Below are positions 1 through 8,272 of a stretch of DNA of 64,000 nt, piece by piece. Under the pieces are notes generated by a model. It was not told where the DNA came from. It saw only the letters and a list, made by a program, of their open reading frames with translations, and searched no databases. Origin of the DNA: DATKQJ01 sp035534295. GTDB taxonomy: Bacteria > Chloroflexota > Dormibacteria > Dormibacterales > Dormibacteraceae. The position numbers and the translations under genes are program-made. Each line of letters starts with the position of its first letter. Position 1 is the stretch's first letter. The stretch is from positions 1-64,000 of the forward strand of contig DATLSE010000052.1 in assembly GCA_035534295.1 (NCBI GenBank), read 5' to 3'.

Positions 1-104
1 TGCCCCCGGGGACCCCGCTCCGGGTCGCGTTCGACGACCAGGAGGAGGTGACGCTTCTGCACTTCCGCAGCGATGAGTCTGGGACGGACGCCCGCCCGCT
101 CTGA
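1..104 (+). CDS. C-terminal end of an unidentified protein (partial)
   Basis: The frame beginning at base 3 is open from the window edge to a TGA at 102-104 and gives 33 residues. The stretch LRVAFDDQEEVTLLHF alternates hydrophobic and charged residues, like the last strands of the TOBE domain of ABC transporter ATPases, but this is too short to identify. About 90 bases without a gene follow before the transposase remnant. No start is visible because the gene begins outside the window. Confidence 0.4.
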   Translation, partial: PPGTPLRVAFDDQEEVTLLHFRSDESGTDARPL

Positions 105-191
105 GCTCCCGCTCACCGACGACGGGGACGCTCGCCAGGCCTGGGACGTCTGGGGCCGAGGCGATGTTCTCGGCTCTCTAAACCGGCTCAC

Positions 192-947
192 TCAGCAGAC
201 GGTGGGCCCATAGGAGCGCGCGACCGCCTCGGACAGGGACGGGCTTAACCGATCGAGGCCGGGCTCGGTGGGCCCGACCCCCTTGACTCCACAAACGTGG
301 CCGTCGGCGCTGACGTGGGTAATGCCGCGGCAGCGAGATCGGCCGAGCTCGACGAAGAAGCGTCGCAGCGTCTCCTCGTCGCGGCCTTCGGCCGCCCAGA
401 GTAGCCGGCCGCTGACGCGGTCAACCACGACGGTGAGGTATCGATGACCCTTCCGGAAGGAGATCTCGTCGATGCCAATTCGGCGCAGGCCGGCCCGGCG
501 GCGCCGCCCCTTCGGCTCCAGTGGGGTCGCCACCCGTTCGAGGATCCGGCCCACCGTTCGCCAGGAGACCCGCATCAGGTGGGCGACCGCGGTCTTCGAG
601 CATTCCACCGCCAGCCAGGCAGCCTGCTCCTCGAAGGCCTTGGTGAAGCGGGAGTCATGGACCGCCCAGGGCACCCGCTCGGTCACCACGCCATGATCGG
701 GGCAGCTCACGCGGATCACCTCGGCCTCGATGAAGGTCTTCGGAGTGCCGAGATCGAGGCTGCGCCACCGGCGCCTCAGCCGGCTCCGGTCATAGCGCGG
801 GCAGTGCCGCCGGCAGGCTCCACAGCGTTGACCTTGGGGCCGGTGCAAGGCCAACCTCACCACGACCTCTTCGGCGCCCAGATCGATATCGACGATCTTG
901 ACGCCCGACAGGCCGAGCAGGCGCCGCCATACTCTTGACTTCAGCAC
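192..947 (-). pseudogene. ISL3-family transposase, 3'-truncated insertion sequence remnant
   Basis: The 251 residues begin with an N-terminal Cys-rich zinc-ribbon-like region (C42, C45, C49 and C82-P-D-H), followed by an HTH segment near 115-140. The first catalytic Asp lies in GIDEISF (D160) and the second in HVSAD (D215). In ISL3 transposases this second Asp is followed by about 180 more residues holding the DDE glutamate. Here family resemblance stops right after HVSADG, and 35 unrelated residues run to the stop. The protein therefore lacks the third catalytic residue and cannot be active. Start is GTG at 947. I found no convincing terminal inverted repeat on either side, so the element borders are undefined. 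The breakpoint lies near base 300. Confidence 0.8.
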
Positions 948-1068
948 GCCGTTCCCTCCACGAATCCGAGTCGATTCCAGTCGCTCGAAATCGTATTCGG
1001 GGGCGGCGTGCCCTCAGTTCAGGCCGACCCACTCAAACGGCAGGAGACGCACAAATGTCGGCTTGTGC

Positions 1069-1533
1069 TCAGCTGACCGCTTTCTTCACCAACGCCGAGA
1101 TCTTTGCCTCTTCGGCGGCGGACAACGTCATGAGGGCATACGAATTCGGCCACATGGCTCCGTCGTCCAGGTTCGCCTTGTCGCTGAAGCCGAGGGTCTG
1201 GTATCTGGCCTTGAACTTCCCCGCGTTTTGGAACCAGCAGATGACGTTGCCGTCCTTGGCGTACGCGGGCATCCCGTACCACGTCTTCGGCGCGAGCGCG
1301 GGTGCCGCGGCTTTGATGAGGTCGTGAAGCTTGGTGGCCATGCCGCGCGCCGGTTCCTCCATCTTGGCGATGGCCGCCAGCAGTTCCTTCTCTCCGTCCG
1401 CCTTGGCCGCCTGGGCTTTGAGTTCGCGGGCGTGCTCACGCATCGCGGCCTTTTCGTCGTCTGTGAATCCGCCGGACGCCTTACCGGTCGCGGACTTCGG
1501 CCCGCTCTGGTCTGCAGCTTTCGTTGGGGCCAT
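1069..1533 (-). CDS. DUF1801 (YdhG-like) domain protein
   Basis: This is a 154-residue soluble protein. Residues 1-60 are charged, Ala/Lys-rich and probably helical. Residues 65-150 carry the DUF1801 fold signature: PKTWYGMPAYAKDGNVICWF, then a K-A-R-Y-Q-T-L-G-F strand and a WPNSYAL segment. The family is related to YdhG and to iron-chaperone-like proteins and has no proven reaction. DUF1801 genes often sit next to ArsR/SRPBCC pairs, as here, where the divergent neighbour at 1702 is such a pair. The 168-base gap between them holds the ArsR promoter. The start is the ATG at 1533. Function stays unknown. Confidence 0.8.
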   Translation of the reverse strand: MAPTKAADQSGPKSATGKASGGFTDDEKAAMREHARELKAQAAKADGEKELLAAIAKMEEPARGMATKLHDLIKAAAPALAPKTWYGMPAYAKDGNVICWFQNAGKFKARYQTLGFSDKANLDDGAMWPNSYALMTLSAAEEAKISALVKKAVS

Positions 1534-1665
1534 GATTAGCGCTCCTTTCCGCGAATTGATGGAACTTTGAGTCTATGAGTCGGAACCAGCTTCGCGGCGC
1601 TATGGGTCACAGCCTGGGCTGAAGTCGCGCTCCGGCACCCTCAGGATCGTTCGAGTAGGGCGCGT

Positions 1666-1692
1666 TTGACATTTACCACGTAGTTATATAAC
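1666..1692 (+). promoter_or_regulatory. Promoter and probable ArsR operator
   Basis: A perfect -35 TTGACA (1666-1671) is followed after 15 bases by TATAAC (1687-1692). The -10 lies inside a perfect 10-base palindrome GTTATATAAC (1683-1692), and the half-site AGTTAT recurs at 1698-1703 across the start codon. Transcription should begin within a few bases of the ATG at 1702, so the message would be leaderless. An A+T-rich palindrome over the -10 of an ArsR gene is the expected site for autorepression. The regulator binding is inferred. Confidence 0.65.
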
Positions 1693-1701
1693 CTCACAGT
1701 T

Positions 1702-2058
1702 ATGGTCGTTAGCGATCCCCTCAGTCGTGCGTTCGCCGCGCTTGCCGACCCGACTCGTCGTGCCATCCTCGAGCGGCTAACGGCCGGAGAGGCCGGCGTG
1801 GTCGAACTCGCGGAGACTTCCCCGTTGACTCAGCCTGCCATCAGCAAGCACCTCAAGGTGCTGGAGCGTGCCGGCCTTGTGGGGCGAGCGCGCGACGGGC
1901 AGCGCCGCCCTGCCCGGCTTCAGATCGAGGGTCTGCTCCCGATCGACGATTGGCTCCGCGGCGCACACGCCGAGTGGTCGGATCGCCTTGACCGTCTCGC
2001 AGCACATCTGGCAGCGCCAGCCGAATCCGGCCTTCCAGAGGAGAGCCCCGATGTCTGA
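1702..2058 (+). CDS. ArsR-family winged-helix regulator
   Basis: The protein has 118 residues. The opening DPLSRAFAALADPTRRAIL and the recognition region SPLTQPAISKHLKVLERAGLV are diagnostic of the ArsR/SmtB fold at residues 5-85. There is no CxCxxC metal motif, so it is probably not a metal sensor. It belongs to the ArsR type that is paired with an SRPBCC/AHSA1 protein. The downstream SRPBCC gene starts inside this one (8-base overlap), so the two are translationally coupled. ATG at 1702 is chosen because it fits the leaderless promoter just upstream. It likely represses its own two-gene operon; the ligand is unknown. Confidence 0.9.
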   Translation: MVVSDPLSRAFAALADPTRRAILERLTAGEAGVVELAETSPLTQPAISKHLKVLERAGLVGRARDGQRRPARLQIEGLLPIDDWLRGAHAEWSDRLDRLAAHLAAPAESGLPEESPDV

Positions 2059-2554
2059 GCCCCCTACCGTCGTCGACGTCCGATCTGCAACTCCGAGGAG
2101 GCAGCTCGTCATCGAGCGCATCTTCAAGGCCTCGCCGGAGCGTGTGTTCGACGCATTCACGGACCCCGAGCAGCTGAAGAAATGGTGGTGGCCGAACGGC
2201 TTCACCTGTCCCGCCGCCGAGGTGGACTTTCGCGTCGGTGGGACCTACAAGCTTGCGATGGCGTGGCCGGACTTCATACCTGCGGCGACCCGCTTCTCCC
2301 ACTACCTGGGTGGCGAGTATTACGAGATCGATCGTCCGCGTCGCCTGGTGATGAGTGGCCGAGCCGTCAACGAGGAGGAGGGTGACCTCTTCGCAACGCT
2401 GATCGAGCTGACCTTTGAGGCTCGCGGCGGGAGCACCGCGCTCACCATGCGACAGTCCTACTTCGAGCCGATGCCGCCCCCCGAAGCGATGTCAGGCGCC
2501 GAACAGGGCTGGTCCGAGCAGCTCCAAAAACTCGACCGGCTAATCGCGGCCTGA
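2051..2554 (+). CDS. SRPBCC / AHSA1-like START-fold protein
   Basis: The protein has 167 residues from ATG 2051. The N-terminal strand QLVIERIFKASPERVFDAF, then PEQLKKWWWP and FRVGGTY, and the C-terminal helix EQGWSEQLQKLDRL are the signature of the AHSA1 (ATPase activator of Hsp90 homologue 1-like) SRPBCC family. Such proteins form a hydrophobic cup and bind small lipophilic ligands. No catalytic residues can be assigned. The frame is open further upstream through the ArsR gene, but homology begins only after ATG 2051, which overlaps the ArsR stop by 8 bases. The product probably acts with the ArsR partner in sensing or removing a small molecule. Confidence 0.85.
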   Translation: MSEPPTVVDVRSATPRRQLVIERIFKASPERVFDAFTDPEQLKKWWWPNGFTCPAAEVDFRVGGTYKLAMAWPDFIPAATRFSHYLGGEYYEIDRPRRLVMSGRAVNEEEGDLFATLIELTFEARGGSTALTMRQSYFEPMPPPEAMSGAEQGWSEQLQKLDRLIAA

Positions 2555-2648
2555 CCCAAGCCACGGTGGCATGCGGTGATGGCGACTTAACGCGGCCCCA
2601 CGCAGGAGTCGCCGGAGGCCCAGGCGATCTTCCGACGGAACGACCGAG

Positions 2649-3872
2649 GTGCCGTCGTTGAATGCACGGTACCGCTGGGTGGTGCTCAGCGTCGGCGCCG
2701 GCTCGCAGGCGGCGCTGGCCGCATCGGCCTACGGGCTTTCAGCGATCGGCCCGGCGATACAGGCTCGATACCGTCTGGACCTGGTCCAAACCGGAGCCGC
2801 GCTCACCGCGATCATGCTGGGCATGGCCCTCACCAACCTGCTCTGGGGCTTTGCCACGGACCGGTTCGGCGAGCGCCGCACGCTCCTGGTCGGGCTGGGG
2901 GGAGCCACGGCGGCGATGCTGGCCGCCTCCGCCGGTTCCGGCTACGTGCGCCTGCTCGTCGCGCTGGGGCTGACGGGGATGCTGGGGTGCGTCGCGGTCA
3001 CGGCAGGTGGCCGGTCGATCATGGCCTGGTTCGATCCCAGGGAGAGGGGACTGGCGCTCGGGATTCGCCAGATGATGGTGCCCCTCGGGGGAGGGATGGG
3101 GGCCATCGGACTGCCGATCCTTCTGATCCGGTTTGGCCTCGCCGCCTGCTTCGTCGCCCTCGGGCTGTGCCTGGGGGCGGCCACGATCTCCGCTATCTGG
3201 ATGCGGCGAGCACCACGGGTATCGAGGGTCGCGCCCACGCCCGGCCCCTCGCCCCTGCGCGACCCCAGGATCTGGCGCGTGGCCTCGGCCGGGGGGCTGA
3301 TGATGGCCGGGCAGATGAGCCTGCTCACCTACCTCACCACCTTCCTCACCCACCATCGTGGCCTCGAACTGACGCCGGCGGCGACCCTACTCGCGGTTCT
3401 GGAGGGGATTGGGGCCCTGGGCCTGGTGGCGGTGGGCCGACTGTCCGACCGGCTGGGCCAGCGGATCGGACTTCTAAGGGTCCTCGCGTTGGTGAGCTCG
3501 GTCGGGCTCCTCGTGATCGGTCTCAGCGTCGATCGCCCGCTGGGCTACCTCATACCCCTGATCCTCGGGGTCGGGATCGTGTCGGTGACCTCAAACGTAC
3601 TCAACTTCACGGCCACCGGAGAGATCGCGGGGAGGGCCCGGGCTGGGACGGCGCTCGGCCTGCAGGCCACCCTCTTCGCGATCACGAGTGTTGCCGCGCC
3701 GCTCTGCTTCGCCGCTCTGGTCGCGGCCCGGGGATGGGGTTCCGGCTACCTCTTCGCCGGCGCTCTGGGTCTGGTCGCGTGGTGGCTCTTACGTCCCCTG
3801 GTGTTCCAGGAGCGAGTGGGCTGGGTCCAGGTCGCCACGCCGGCGAGCCGACCGGGCGCCTTGCAGGAGTGA
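2649..3872 (+). CDS. MFS transporter (12 TM, oxalate/formate or monocarboxylate type)
   Basis: This is a 407-residue integral membrane protein with about twelve hydrophobic segments. The loop 2-3 motif of the major facilitator superfamily is visible as WGFATDRFGERRTLLVG (near 75-90) and repeats in the second half as GRLSDRLGQRIGLLRV. The length is normal for a 12-TM carrier. The GTG at 2649 is the first start after the upstream stop. It stands alone on the plus strand ahead of the catabolic locus, so uptake of a carboxylate used there is plausible but not shown. The C-terminal tail is short and cytoplasmic. Confidence 0.85.
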   Translation: MPSLNARYRWVVLSVGAGSQAALAASAYGLSAIGPAIQARYRLDLVQTGAALTAIMLGMALTNLLWGFATDRFGERRTLLVGLGGATAAMLAASAGSGYVRLLVALGLTGMLGCVAVTAGGRSIMAWFDPRERGLALGIRQMMVPLGGGMGAIGLPILLIRFGLAACFVALGLCLGAATISAIWMRRAPRVSRVAPTPGPSPLRDPRIWRVASAGGLMMAGQMSLLTYLTTFLTHHRGLELTPAATLLAVLEGIGALGLVAVGRLSDRLGQRIGLLRVLALVSSVGLLVIGLSVDRPLGYLIPLILGVGIVSVTSNVLNFTATGEIAGRARAGTALGLQATLFAITSVAAPLCFAALVAARGWGSGYLFAGALGLVAWWLLRPLVFQERVGWVQVATPASRPGALQE

Positions 3873-3937
3873 GCCGGGGCTTCGGCCGGCATACCTGGGG
3901 AGGTCGTCAGCTCAGCGCCAGGGACGATCTACGGCCG

Positions 3938-4822
3938 TCATTCGCCCCAGCCCAGCCAGAGCGAGACGGCGCGGCCCAGCAGCCACCTTCGATCCTCCAG
4001 GGAGAGGAAGTCCAGCTCTTCGGCGAACCGCCGCGCCTCCAGATAGGTGCACGGCAGACGGGTCAAGTCCGTCCCCCAGAAGACCCTCTCGCGGCCGAAC
4101 GACTCCAGCAGGCGGCGCATGGGTTCCCGCAGAGACGGAAAGGGAAAGGGCTCGCTGACCAAGCAGGGAAGCGCCGTCGCCTTCACCGCCACGTTGGGGA
4201 GCGTGGCCATCTCCAGGAGGGGCTGGATCAGAGGCAGGAGGGGCTGGTCCTTGACGTCGGTGGCGATCCCGGCGTGGTCGATCGCGATGCGCAGATCAGG
4301 GTGGGCGCTGGCCACCGCCGCGACCTCCTGGTGCTTGCCGGGCGCGAAGATCATGACGGGTGCGCCCACCGCGGCCAGCTCGGGCCAGATCCAGTCGGCG
4401 GTGCCGTCCCTCAGCCAGTTGAGGGCCTCCCCGCGCGTGAACGTCAGGCGTACGCCCACCGCCCCCGGGCGGGCCAGGATCTGGTGCAGCCGCTCAGGTC
4501 CGTCCTGCTTCAGGTTCAGGCGTCCAAGCCACGCGAAGCGATCGGGGTAGTCGATGGCCGCCTGCTCGACGAGGTCGTTGCGATTCCCCTCCCAGAAGGG
4601 TGGAATCAGCACCGCGCGATCGATTCCCGATGCGTCCATGGCACCGATCAACTCGGGGGCGAGGAAGGGGCGGTCGATATGGGCGTGGGCGTGACCGCCG
4701 GGCTGCCACGGGCGCTCCGGCGTGTCCTCGGCCCAAATGTGGACCTGGGCGTCGACGACGAGGTCCCGCCCTCCGCCCTCGTCGTCCCTGGCGGCGCCAG
4801 CGGCCGAAGTGGTGCCCTCCAC
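3938..4822 (-). CDS. Amidohydrolase-2 family metal-dependent hydrolase (COG3618-like)
   Basis: The protein has 294 residues. The opening metal motif VVDAQVHIW is the D-x-x-H-x-W variant of the family. A His in IAIDHAG (near 190) and the Asp in VFWGTDLTRLP (near 250) supply the other ligands. Members of this TIM-barrel group hydrolyse lactones (2-pyrone-4,6-dicarboxylate lactonase type) or decarboxylate aromatic acids. The substrate cannot be read from the sequence. It is transcribed away from the MBL/CoA-transferase operon and shares an intergenic region of about 100 bases with it, up to the small ORF at 4929. The first 25 residues are low-complexity, so the true start may be slightly downstream. 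Confidence 0.8.
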   Translation of the reverse strand: MEGTTSAAGAARDDEGGGRDLVVDAQVHIWAEDTPERPWQPGGHAHAHIDRPFLAPELIGAMDASGIDRAVLIPPFWEGNRNDLVEQAAIDYPDRFAWLGRLNLKQDGPERLHQILARPGAVGVRLTFTRGEALNWLRDGTADWIWPELAAVGAPVMIFAPGKHQEVAAVASAHPDLRIAIDHAGIATDVKDQPLLPLIQPLLEMATLPNVAVKATALPCLVSEPFPFPSLREPMRRLLESFGRERVFWGTDLTRLPCTYLEARRFAEELDFLSLEDRRWLLGRAVSLWLGWGE

Positions 4823-4916
4823 TGGTGGCGATTTTAATCACCGTACCTCGCGGGCGGCGCACGGCGGCCCCCCGGCCACCAGCTGGCGGGGGCTTCCTGG
4901 CTTACGCGCGCGTCCT

Positions 4917-4922
4917 TATACT
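4917..4922 (+). promoter_or_regulatory. -10 box TATACT of a leaderless transcript
   Basis: TATACT lies six bases before the ATG at 4929, so transcription starting seven to eight bases downstream would begin on or next to that ATG. No good -35 is visible at the normal spacing. It would drive the small ORF and the whole plus-strand operon from 5009 to 12906. Confidence 0.4.
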
Positions 4923-4928
4923 GCGGCG

Positions 4929-5012
4929 ATGCCCGCGCTGAACTTGTCCGCCACGGTGCTCGATTCAGTGCGCAGCGATCCCCCGCCGGGCTTGGTCGTG
5001 CCCGGCTCGTGA
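4929..5012 (+). CDS. 27-residue leader ORF coupled to the MBL gene
   Basis: The ORF starts with ATG at 4929 and ends with the TGA at 5010-5012. That stop overlaps the GTG start of the MBL hydrolase (GTGA, 5009-5012). The peptide (MPALNLSATVLDSVRSDPPP then GLVVPGS) has no recognisable domain. Position directly after a -10 box and the 4-base overlap argue that it is translated and hands ribosomes to the next gene. Codon use is ordinary for the window. It could also be chance; no homologue comes to mind. Confidence 0.35.
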   Translation: MPALNLSATVLDSVRSDPPPGLVVPGS

Positions 5013-5818
5013 GCGGGGAGCCCTCTCGCCGCCCGAGGATCGAGGTGCTCCTCGACGGGTTCAGCTTCGGCACCGACCAGGGGGTGCCCGCGTTCTGCGG
5101 AGTCCTGCTGGTGGAGGGTCTGGACCTAAGGGGAAGACCGGTCCGCATCCTCGTCGATCCCGCCCACCTCGGACGCCGGAGGGTGCTCTTGGCCGCGCTC
5201 GCCTCAAGGGGGCTGGCGCCCACGGACATCGATCTCGTGGTCCTGACCCACTCCCATTGGGACCACGTCCAGAACATCGACCTGTTCCAGCACGCTCCTC
5301 TCCTGATCCACCCCGACGAGCGTCGCTACGCGGCGCACCCCGATCCCCTGGACTGGGCAACCCCGGCCTGGACCGGCACCATCCTCGAGCAGCTGAGCAT
5401 TCGCGAGATCGGAGATGGCGCCGAGATCATTCCCGGCGTCACGGTTCTGGACCTTCCGGGCCACTCCGTCGGTAGCGTGGGCCTCGCCGTCGAGAGCGAC
5501 CTGGGCCTGGCCGTCATCACCGGCGATGCGCTGCACAGCGGGCGCGTTCTCCAGACCTTGCAACCGCCCCTGGTGTTCTGGGACGCGGAGGCTTCGCGCC
5601 GAAGCGTGCGACGTGTGATCGATGTGGCCGCGCTCGTCTATCCCGGCCACGACCGTCCCTTCCGCATCATCGATGGAGCGCGGCCGGAGTACCTGAGCCC
5701 CTTCCACCTCGTGCTCACCGGCCTCCAGCGAGACGATCCGAGCCTCGAGTTCGCTGCCGGACCCTCCGTTCCCTGGGTCATGCAAGGGGCTGAGCGGCGC
5801 GGGGGATCGGGGGATTGA
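5009..5818 (+). CDS. Metallo-beta-lactamase-fold hydrolase, AHL-lactonase-like group
   Basis: The protein has 269 residues. The metal-binding signature THSHWDH (H-x-H-x-D-H) is near residue 86, followed by the His of LPGHSVGSVGL, the Asp of VITGDALHSG and the His of VYPGHDRPF. This is the full dinuclear zinc set. The overall pattern (IEVLLDGFSFGTDQGVPAF at the N-terminus) resembles N-acyl homoserine lactonase/AttM-like hydrolases, which open lactones or thioesters. It lies first in the plus-strand catabolic operon and next to a CoA-transferase, as does its relative at 35190. A lactone or CoA-thioester hydrolase step in the pathway is therefore likelier than quorum quenching. That is inference. 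Confidence 0.85.
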   Translation: MSGEPSRRPRIEVLLDGFSFGTDQGVPAFCGVLLVEGLDLRGRPVRILVDPAHLGRRRVLLAALASRGLAPTDIDLVVLTHSHWDHVQNIDLFQHAPLLIHPDERRYAAHPDPLDWATPAWTGTILEQLSIREIGDGAEIIPGVTVLDLPGHSVGSVGLAVESDLGLAVITGDALHSGRVLQTLQPPLVFWDAEASRRSVRRVIDVAALVYPGHDRPFRIIDGARPEYLSPFHLVLTGLQRDDPSLEFAAGPSVPWVMQGAERRGGSGD

Positions 5819-5886
5819 GGGACCGCGCCGATGTGGGCTCGAGGTCAGATCGCGCAGACCGAGCTACATCTAAAGGCGCAGACCAG

Positions 5887-7086
5887 ATGACGTCGGGACC
5901 CCTGGCCGGCGTTCGCGTGCTGGATATCGCCACCATGCTGGGGGCGGGCCATTGCACCGCTCTGCTGGCCGACTTTGGAGCCGATGTGATCCAGGTCGAG
6001 CTTCCGCGGAGCGGAGACCCCCTGCGCCAGATGGGGCCCTTCGCCAGCGGCCACTCGTTGCGATGGTCGGTGGTCGGCCGCGGCAAGCGGTCAGTCAGCG
6101 TGGACATGCGAACCGAGGCGGGCCAGGACCTGGTGCGCCGGCTCGCCGCCATCTCCGACGTGGTGGTTGAGAACTTCCGCCCGGGGACCATTGACCGGTG
6201 GGGGCTGGGGTTCGACCAGCTCCAAGAGGCGAATCCAGGCCTCATCCTGCTCAGCCTCAGCGGGTACGGGCAGACGGGCCCGGACCGCGGCAAGCCGGGC
6301 TTTGGACGGGTGATCGAGGCAATCTCGGGATTCATGGAGACCACGGGCGAGGCGGACGGTCCGCCAACTCAGATGGGCGTCCCGGTCGTGGACTACATCG
6401 CGGGCATCCTGGGCGCGATGGCGGTGTCGATGGCGCTGTTCAAGCGCGAGCGCTCGCCGGAGGTGGTCGGCGAGTGGATCGATCTGTCTTTATACGAGAC
6501 CATGGTGAGGATCATGGACGCGCCGATGAGCGCGTACAGCGCGCTCGGGCGGGTGGCGCGAAGGATGGGGAACCGATATCCCAACGTGGCTCCCTCCGAC
6601 GTCTATCGCACTCAGGACGGACGCCACATCTTCCACAGTTCGGCGACTCAATCGGTGTTCGAGCGGTTGCTGAAGGCCATCGGCCGCGAGGACTTGAACC
6701 TGGATCCGAACTTCCACACCAACGCGGCCCGGGTCGAGCACATGGACGAGATCAACGACATCGTTCAGGGCTGGTTCTCGGCGCACGACTTCGATGCGGC
6801 CGTCAGCATCCTTGAGGCTCACGACGTGCCGGTGGGGCCGGTCCGCAACGTCGCCGAGGTGGCGCGGGACCCGCAGCTCCTGGAGCGGCAGAGCCTGGTC
6901 AGCGTCGAGCAGCTCCAGGGTCCCCCGCTGACCATGCCCGGCATCATCCCCAAGTTTCATCGCTCCCCGGGGGCGATCCGCCACCTGGGTCCCGCCATCG
7001 GGGAGCACACCGACCAGGTGCTGGCCGAGCTCCTGGGGCTCGATCCGGCTCAGCTGACCCAGCTCCATGATCAGGGCGTGATCTAA
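5887..7086 (+). CDS. Family III CoA-transferase (CaiB/BaiF)
   Basis: The protein has 399 residues from ATG 5887. The signature GPLAGVRVLDIATMLGAGHC opens the protein, with VVVENFRPG near 93-100. The catalytic Asp is D169 in GVPVVDYIAG; in this class it forms an acyl-anhydride and then a glutamyl/aspartyl-CoA thioester. The frame is open back to 5815, overlapping the MBL gene, but those 24 residues are charged and unlike the family, so ATG 5887 is preferred. The enzyme moves CoA between carboxylic acids. It sits between the MBL hydrolase and the enolase-superfamily gene in one operon. It is one of four such genes in this window. Confidence 0.9.
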   Translation: MTSGPLAGVRVLDIATMLGAGHCTALLADFGADVIQVELPRSGDPLRQMGPFASGHSLRWSVVGRGKRSVSVDMRTEAGQDLVRRLAAISDVVVENFRPGTIDRWGLGFDQLQEANPGLILLSLSGYGQTGPDRGKPGFGRVIEAISGFMETTGEADGPPTQMGVPVVDYIAGILGAMAVSMALFKRERSPEVVGEWIDLSLYETMVRIMDAPMSAYSALGRVARRMGNRYPNVAPSDVYRTQDGRHIFHSSATQSVFERLLKAIGREDLNLDPNFHTNAARVEHMDEINDIVQGWFSAHDFDAAVSILEAHDVPVGPVRNVAEVARDPQLLERQSLVSVEQLQGPPLTMPGIIPKFHRSPGAIRHLGPAIGEHTDQVLAELLGLDPAQLTQLHDQGVI

Positions 7087-7095
7087 AAGGTGGTC

Positions 7096-8220
7096 GTGAC
7101 CGGCGCCACCATCACCGGCGTCGCCGTCCCCTACCGGCCCGAGTTGGGGACCGTCATCACCGCGGGGTTGGAGCTGACCGAGGCCAGACACGTCATCCTG
7201 CAGCTCCACACAGACCAGGGACTCACCGGCCTGGGGGAGGCCGTTCCGCGGCCGTCGGTCTACGGCGAGACCATGGAGTCGATAACCGCCGCGATGAGAG
7301 ATCTCCTGCTCCCTCCCGTGCTGGGACTTGATGCCCTGGATGTCGAGAAGGTGTGGGCGCGCTGGTCGCGAGTGGTCGCCAACACCACCGCCAAGGCCGC
7401 CATCGACATGGCGCTGCACGACATCGCCGGGCAGATGGCGCAGATGCCCCTCTACAAGATGTTGGGGGGCTGGTCCGATGGGCACGTCCGCCTAGCGATG
7501 CCCCTGGGCATATCAGACCTGGCTGACGTGGTGAGGCGAGCGGGCGCCGCCCTCGAGCAAGGCTTTGACACCCTCAAGCTCAAGATCGGTCGGGATTCCG
7601 GCCACGACGTGGCCGTGGTCCAGGCCGTCCGCCGCGCGGTGGGGCCTCAGGCCAAGCTCTACGTCGACGCCAACCAGGGCTACACCGCCCGGGAGGCGCT
7701 GCGGGTGATCCCCCGCCTGGAGGAGTTCGGGATCGAGCTGGTGGAGGAGCCGGTACCGGTGGAGGACGTGGCCGGCCGCACCCGCATCGCCCATTCGGTG
7801 GCGATCCCGCTGCTTTTGGATGAGAGCATCACCACCTCCGCGGACGTCTTGCGGGAGATCCAGCTGGGCAACGCCGGAGCGCTCAGCATCCGCAGTCCGC
7901 GCTCCGGGTTCACGGCGACGCGCAAGATGCTGGGGCTGGCCGAGGCCGCGAGCGTCCCCTGCCTCGTCGGCTCCCACCGGGAACTGGGAGTCGGTACCGC
8001 GGCCAGCGCCCACCTCGCCGCCGCCTACCGCTGCATGCGCTATCCGGCGGAGCTGGGGGTGCACACCACCTTGGAGGACGGACTGCTCGAGGAGCCCATC
8101 CAGATCGTGGGCGGATGGCTCACAGCCCCGAGCGGACCTGGACTGGGGGTGCGGCTGGACGCCGCCAAGGTGGCCCGCTACCGCATCTGGTCGACGTCCG
8201 TGGGCGAGATCGGGGCCTGA
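7096..8220 (+). CDS. Mandelate racemase / muconate lactonizing enzyme family protein (enolase superfamily)
   Basis: About 374 residues. The barrel shows the K-x-K base motif in TLKLKIG, and metal ligands in LYVDANQGY, LVEEPVPV and LLLDESITT. This is the normal Mg site of the MLE/dipeptide-epimerase branch. At the sixth strand, where that branch usually has IKxxKSGG, this protein reads SIRSPRSGF, so the Lys on the opposite face is replaced by Arg. Two GTG starts are possible, at 7090 and 7096; the second has AAAAGG five bases upstream. It follows the CoA-transferase by 9 bases. It probably isomerises or cycloisomerises a carboxylate of the pathway; substrate unknown. Confidence 0.85.
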   Translation: MTGATITGVAVPYRPELGTVITAGLELTEARHVILQLHTDQGLTGLGEAVPRPSVYGETMESITAAMRDLLLPPVLGLDALDVEKVWARWSRVVANTTAKAAIDMALHDIAGQMAQMPLYKMLGGWSDGHVRLAMPLGISDLADVVRRAGAALEQGFDTLKLKIGRDSGHDVAVVQAVRRAVGPQAKLYVDANQGYTAREALRVIPRLEEFGIELVEEPVPVEDVAGRTRIAHSVAIPLLLDESITTSADVLREIQLGNAGALSIRSPRSGFTATRKMLGLAEAASVPCLVGSHRELGVGTAASAHLAAAYRCMRYPAELGVHTTLEDGLLEEPIQIVGGWLTAPSGPGLGVRLDAAKVARYRIWSTSVGEIGA

Positions 8221-8272
8221 TCGTGGGCTTCGGTTTCCGGCCGCGCCCCAGGCCTGCGGCGACGGCGCGGCC

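Noticed and set aside
950..1068. Possible terminal inverted repeat of the ISL3 element
   Set aside because: No sequence here pairs with the region around base 190-300, and no flanking direct repeat was found.
2987..4837. 616-codon plus-strand frame across the MFS end and the amidohydrolase
   Set aside because: It is antisense to the amidohydrolase and out of frame with the MFS gene, is Arg/Gly/Pro-rich, and has no domain; it is a by-product of high G+C.
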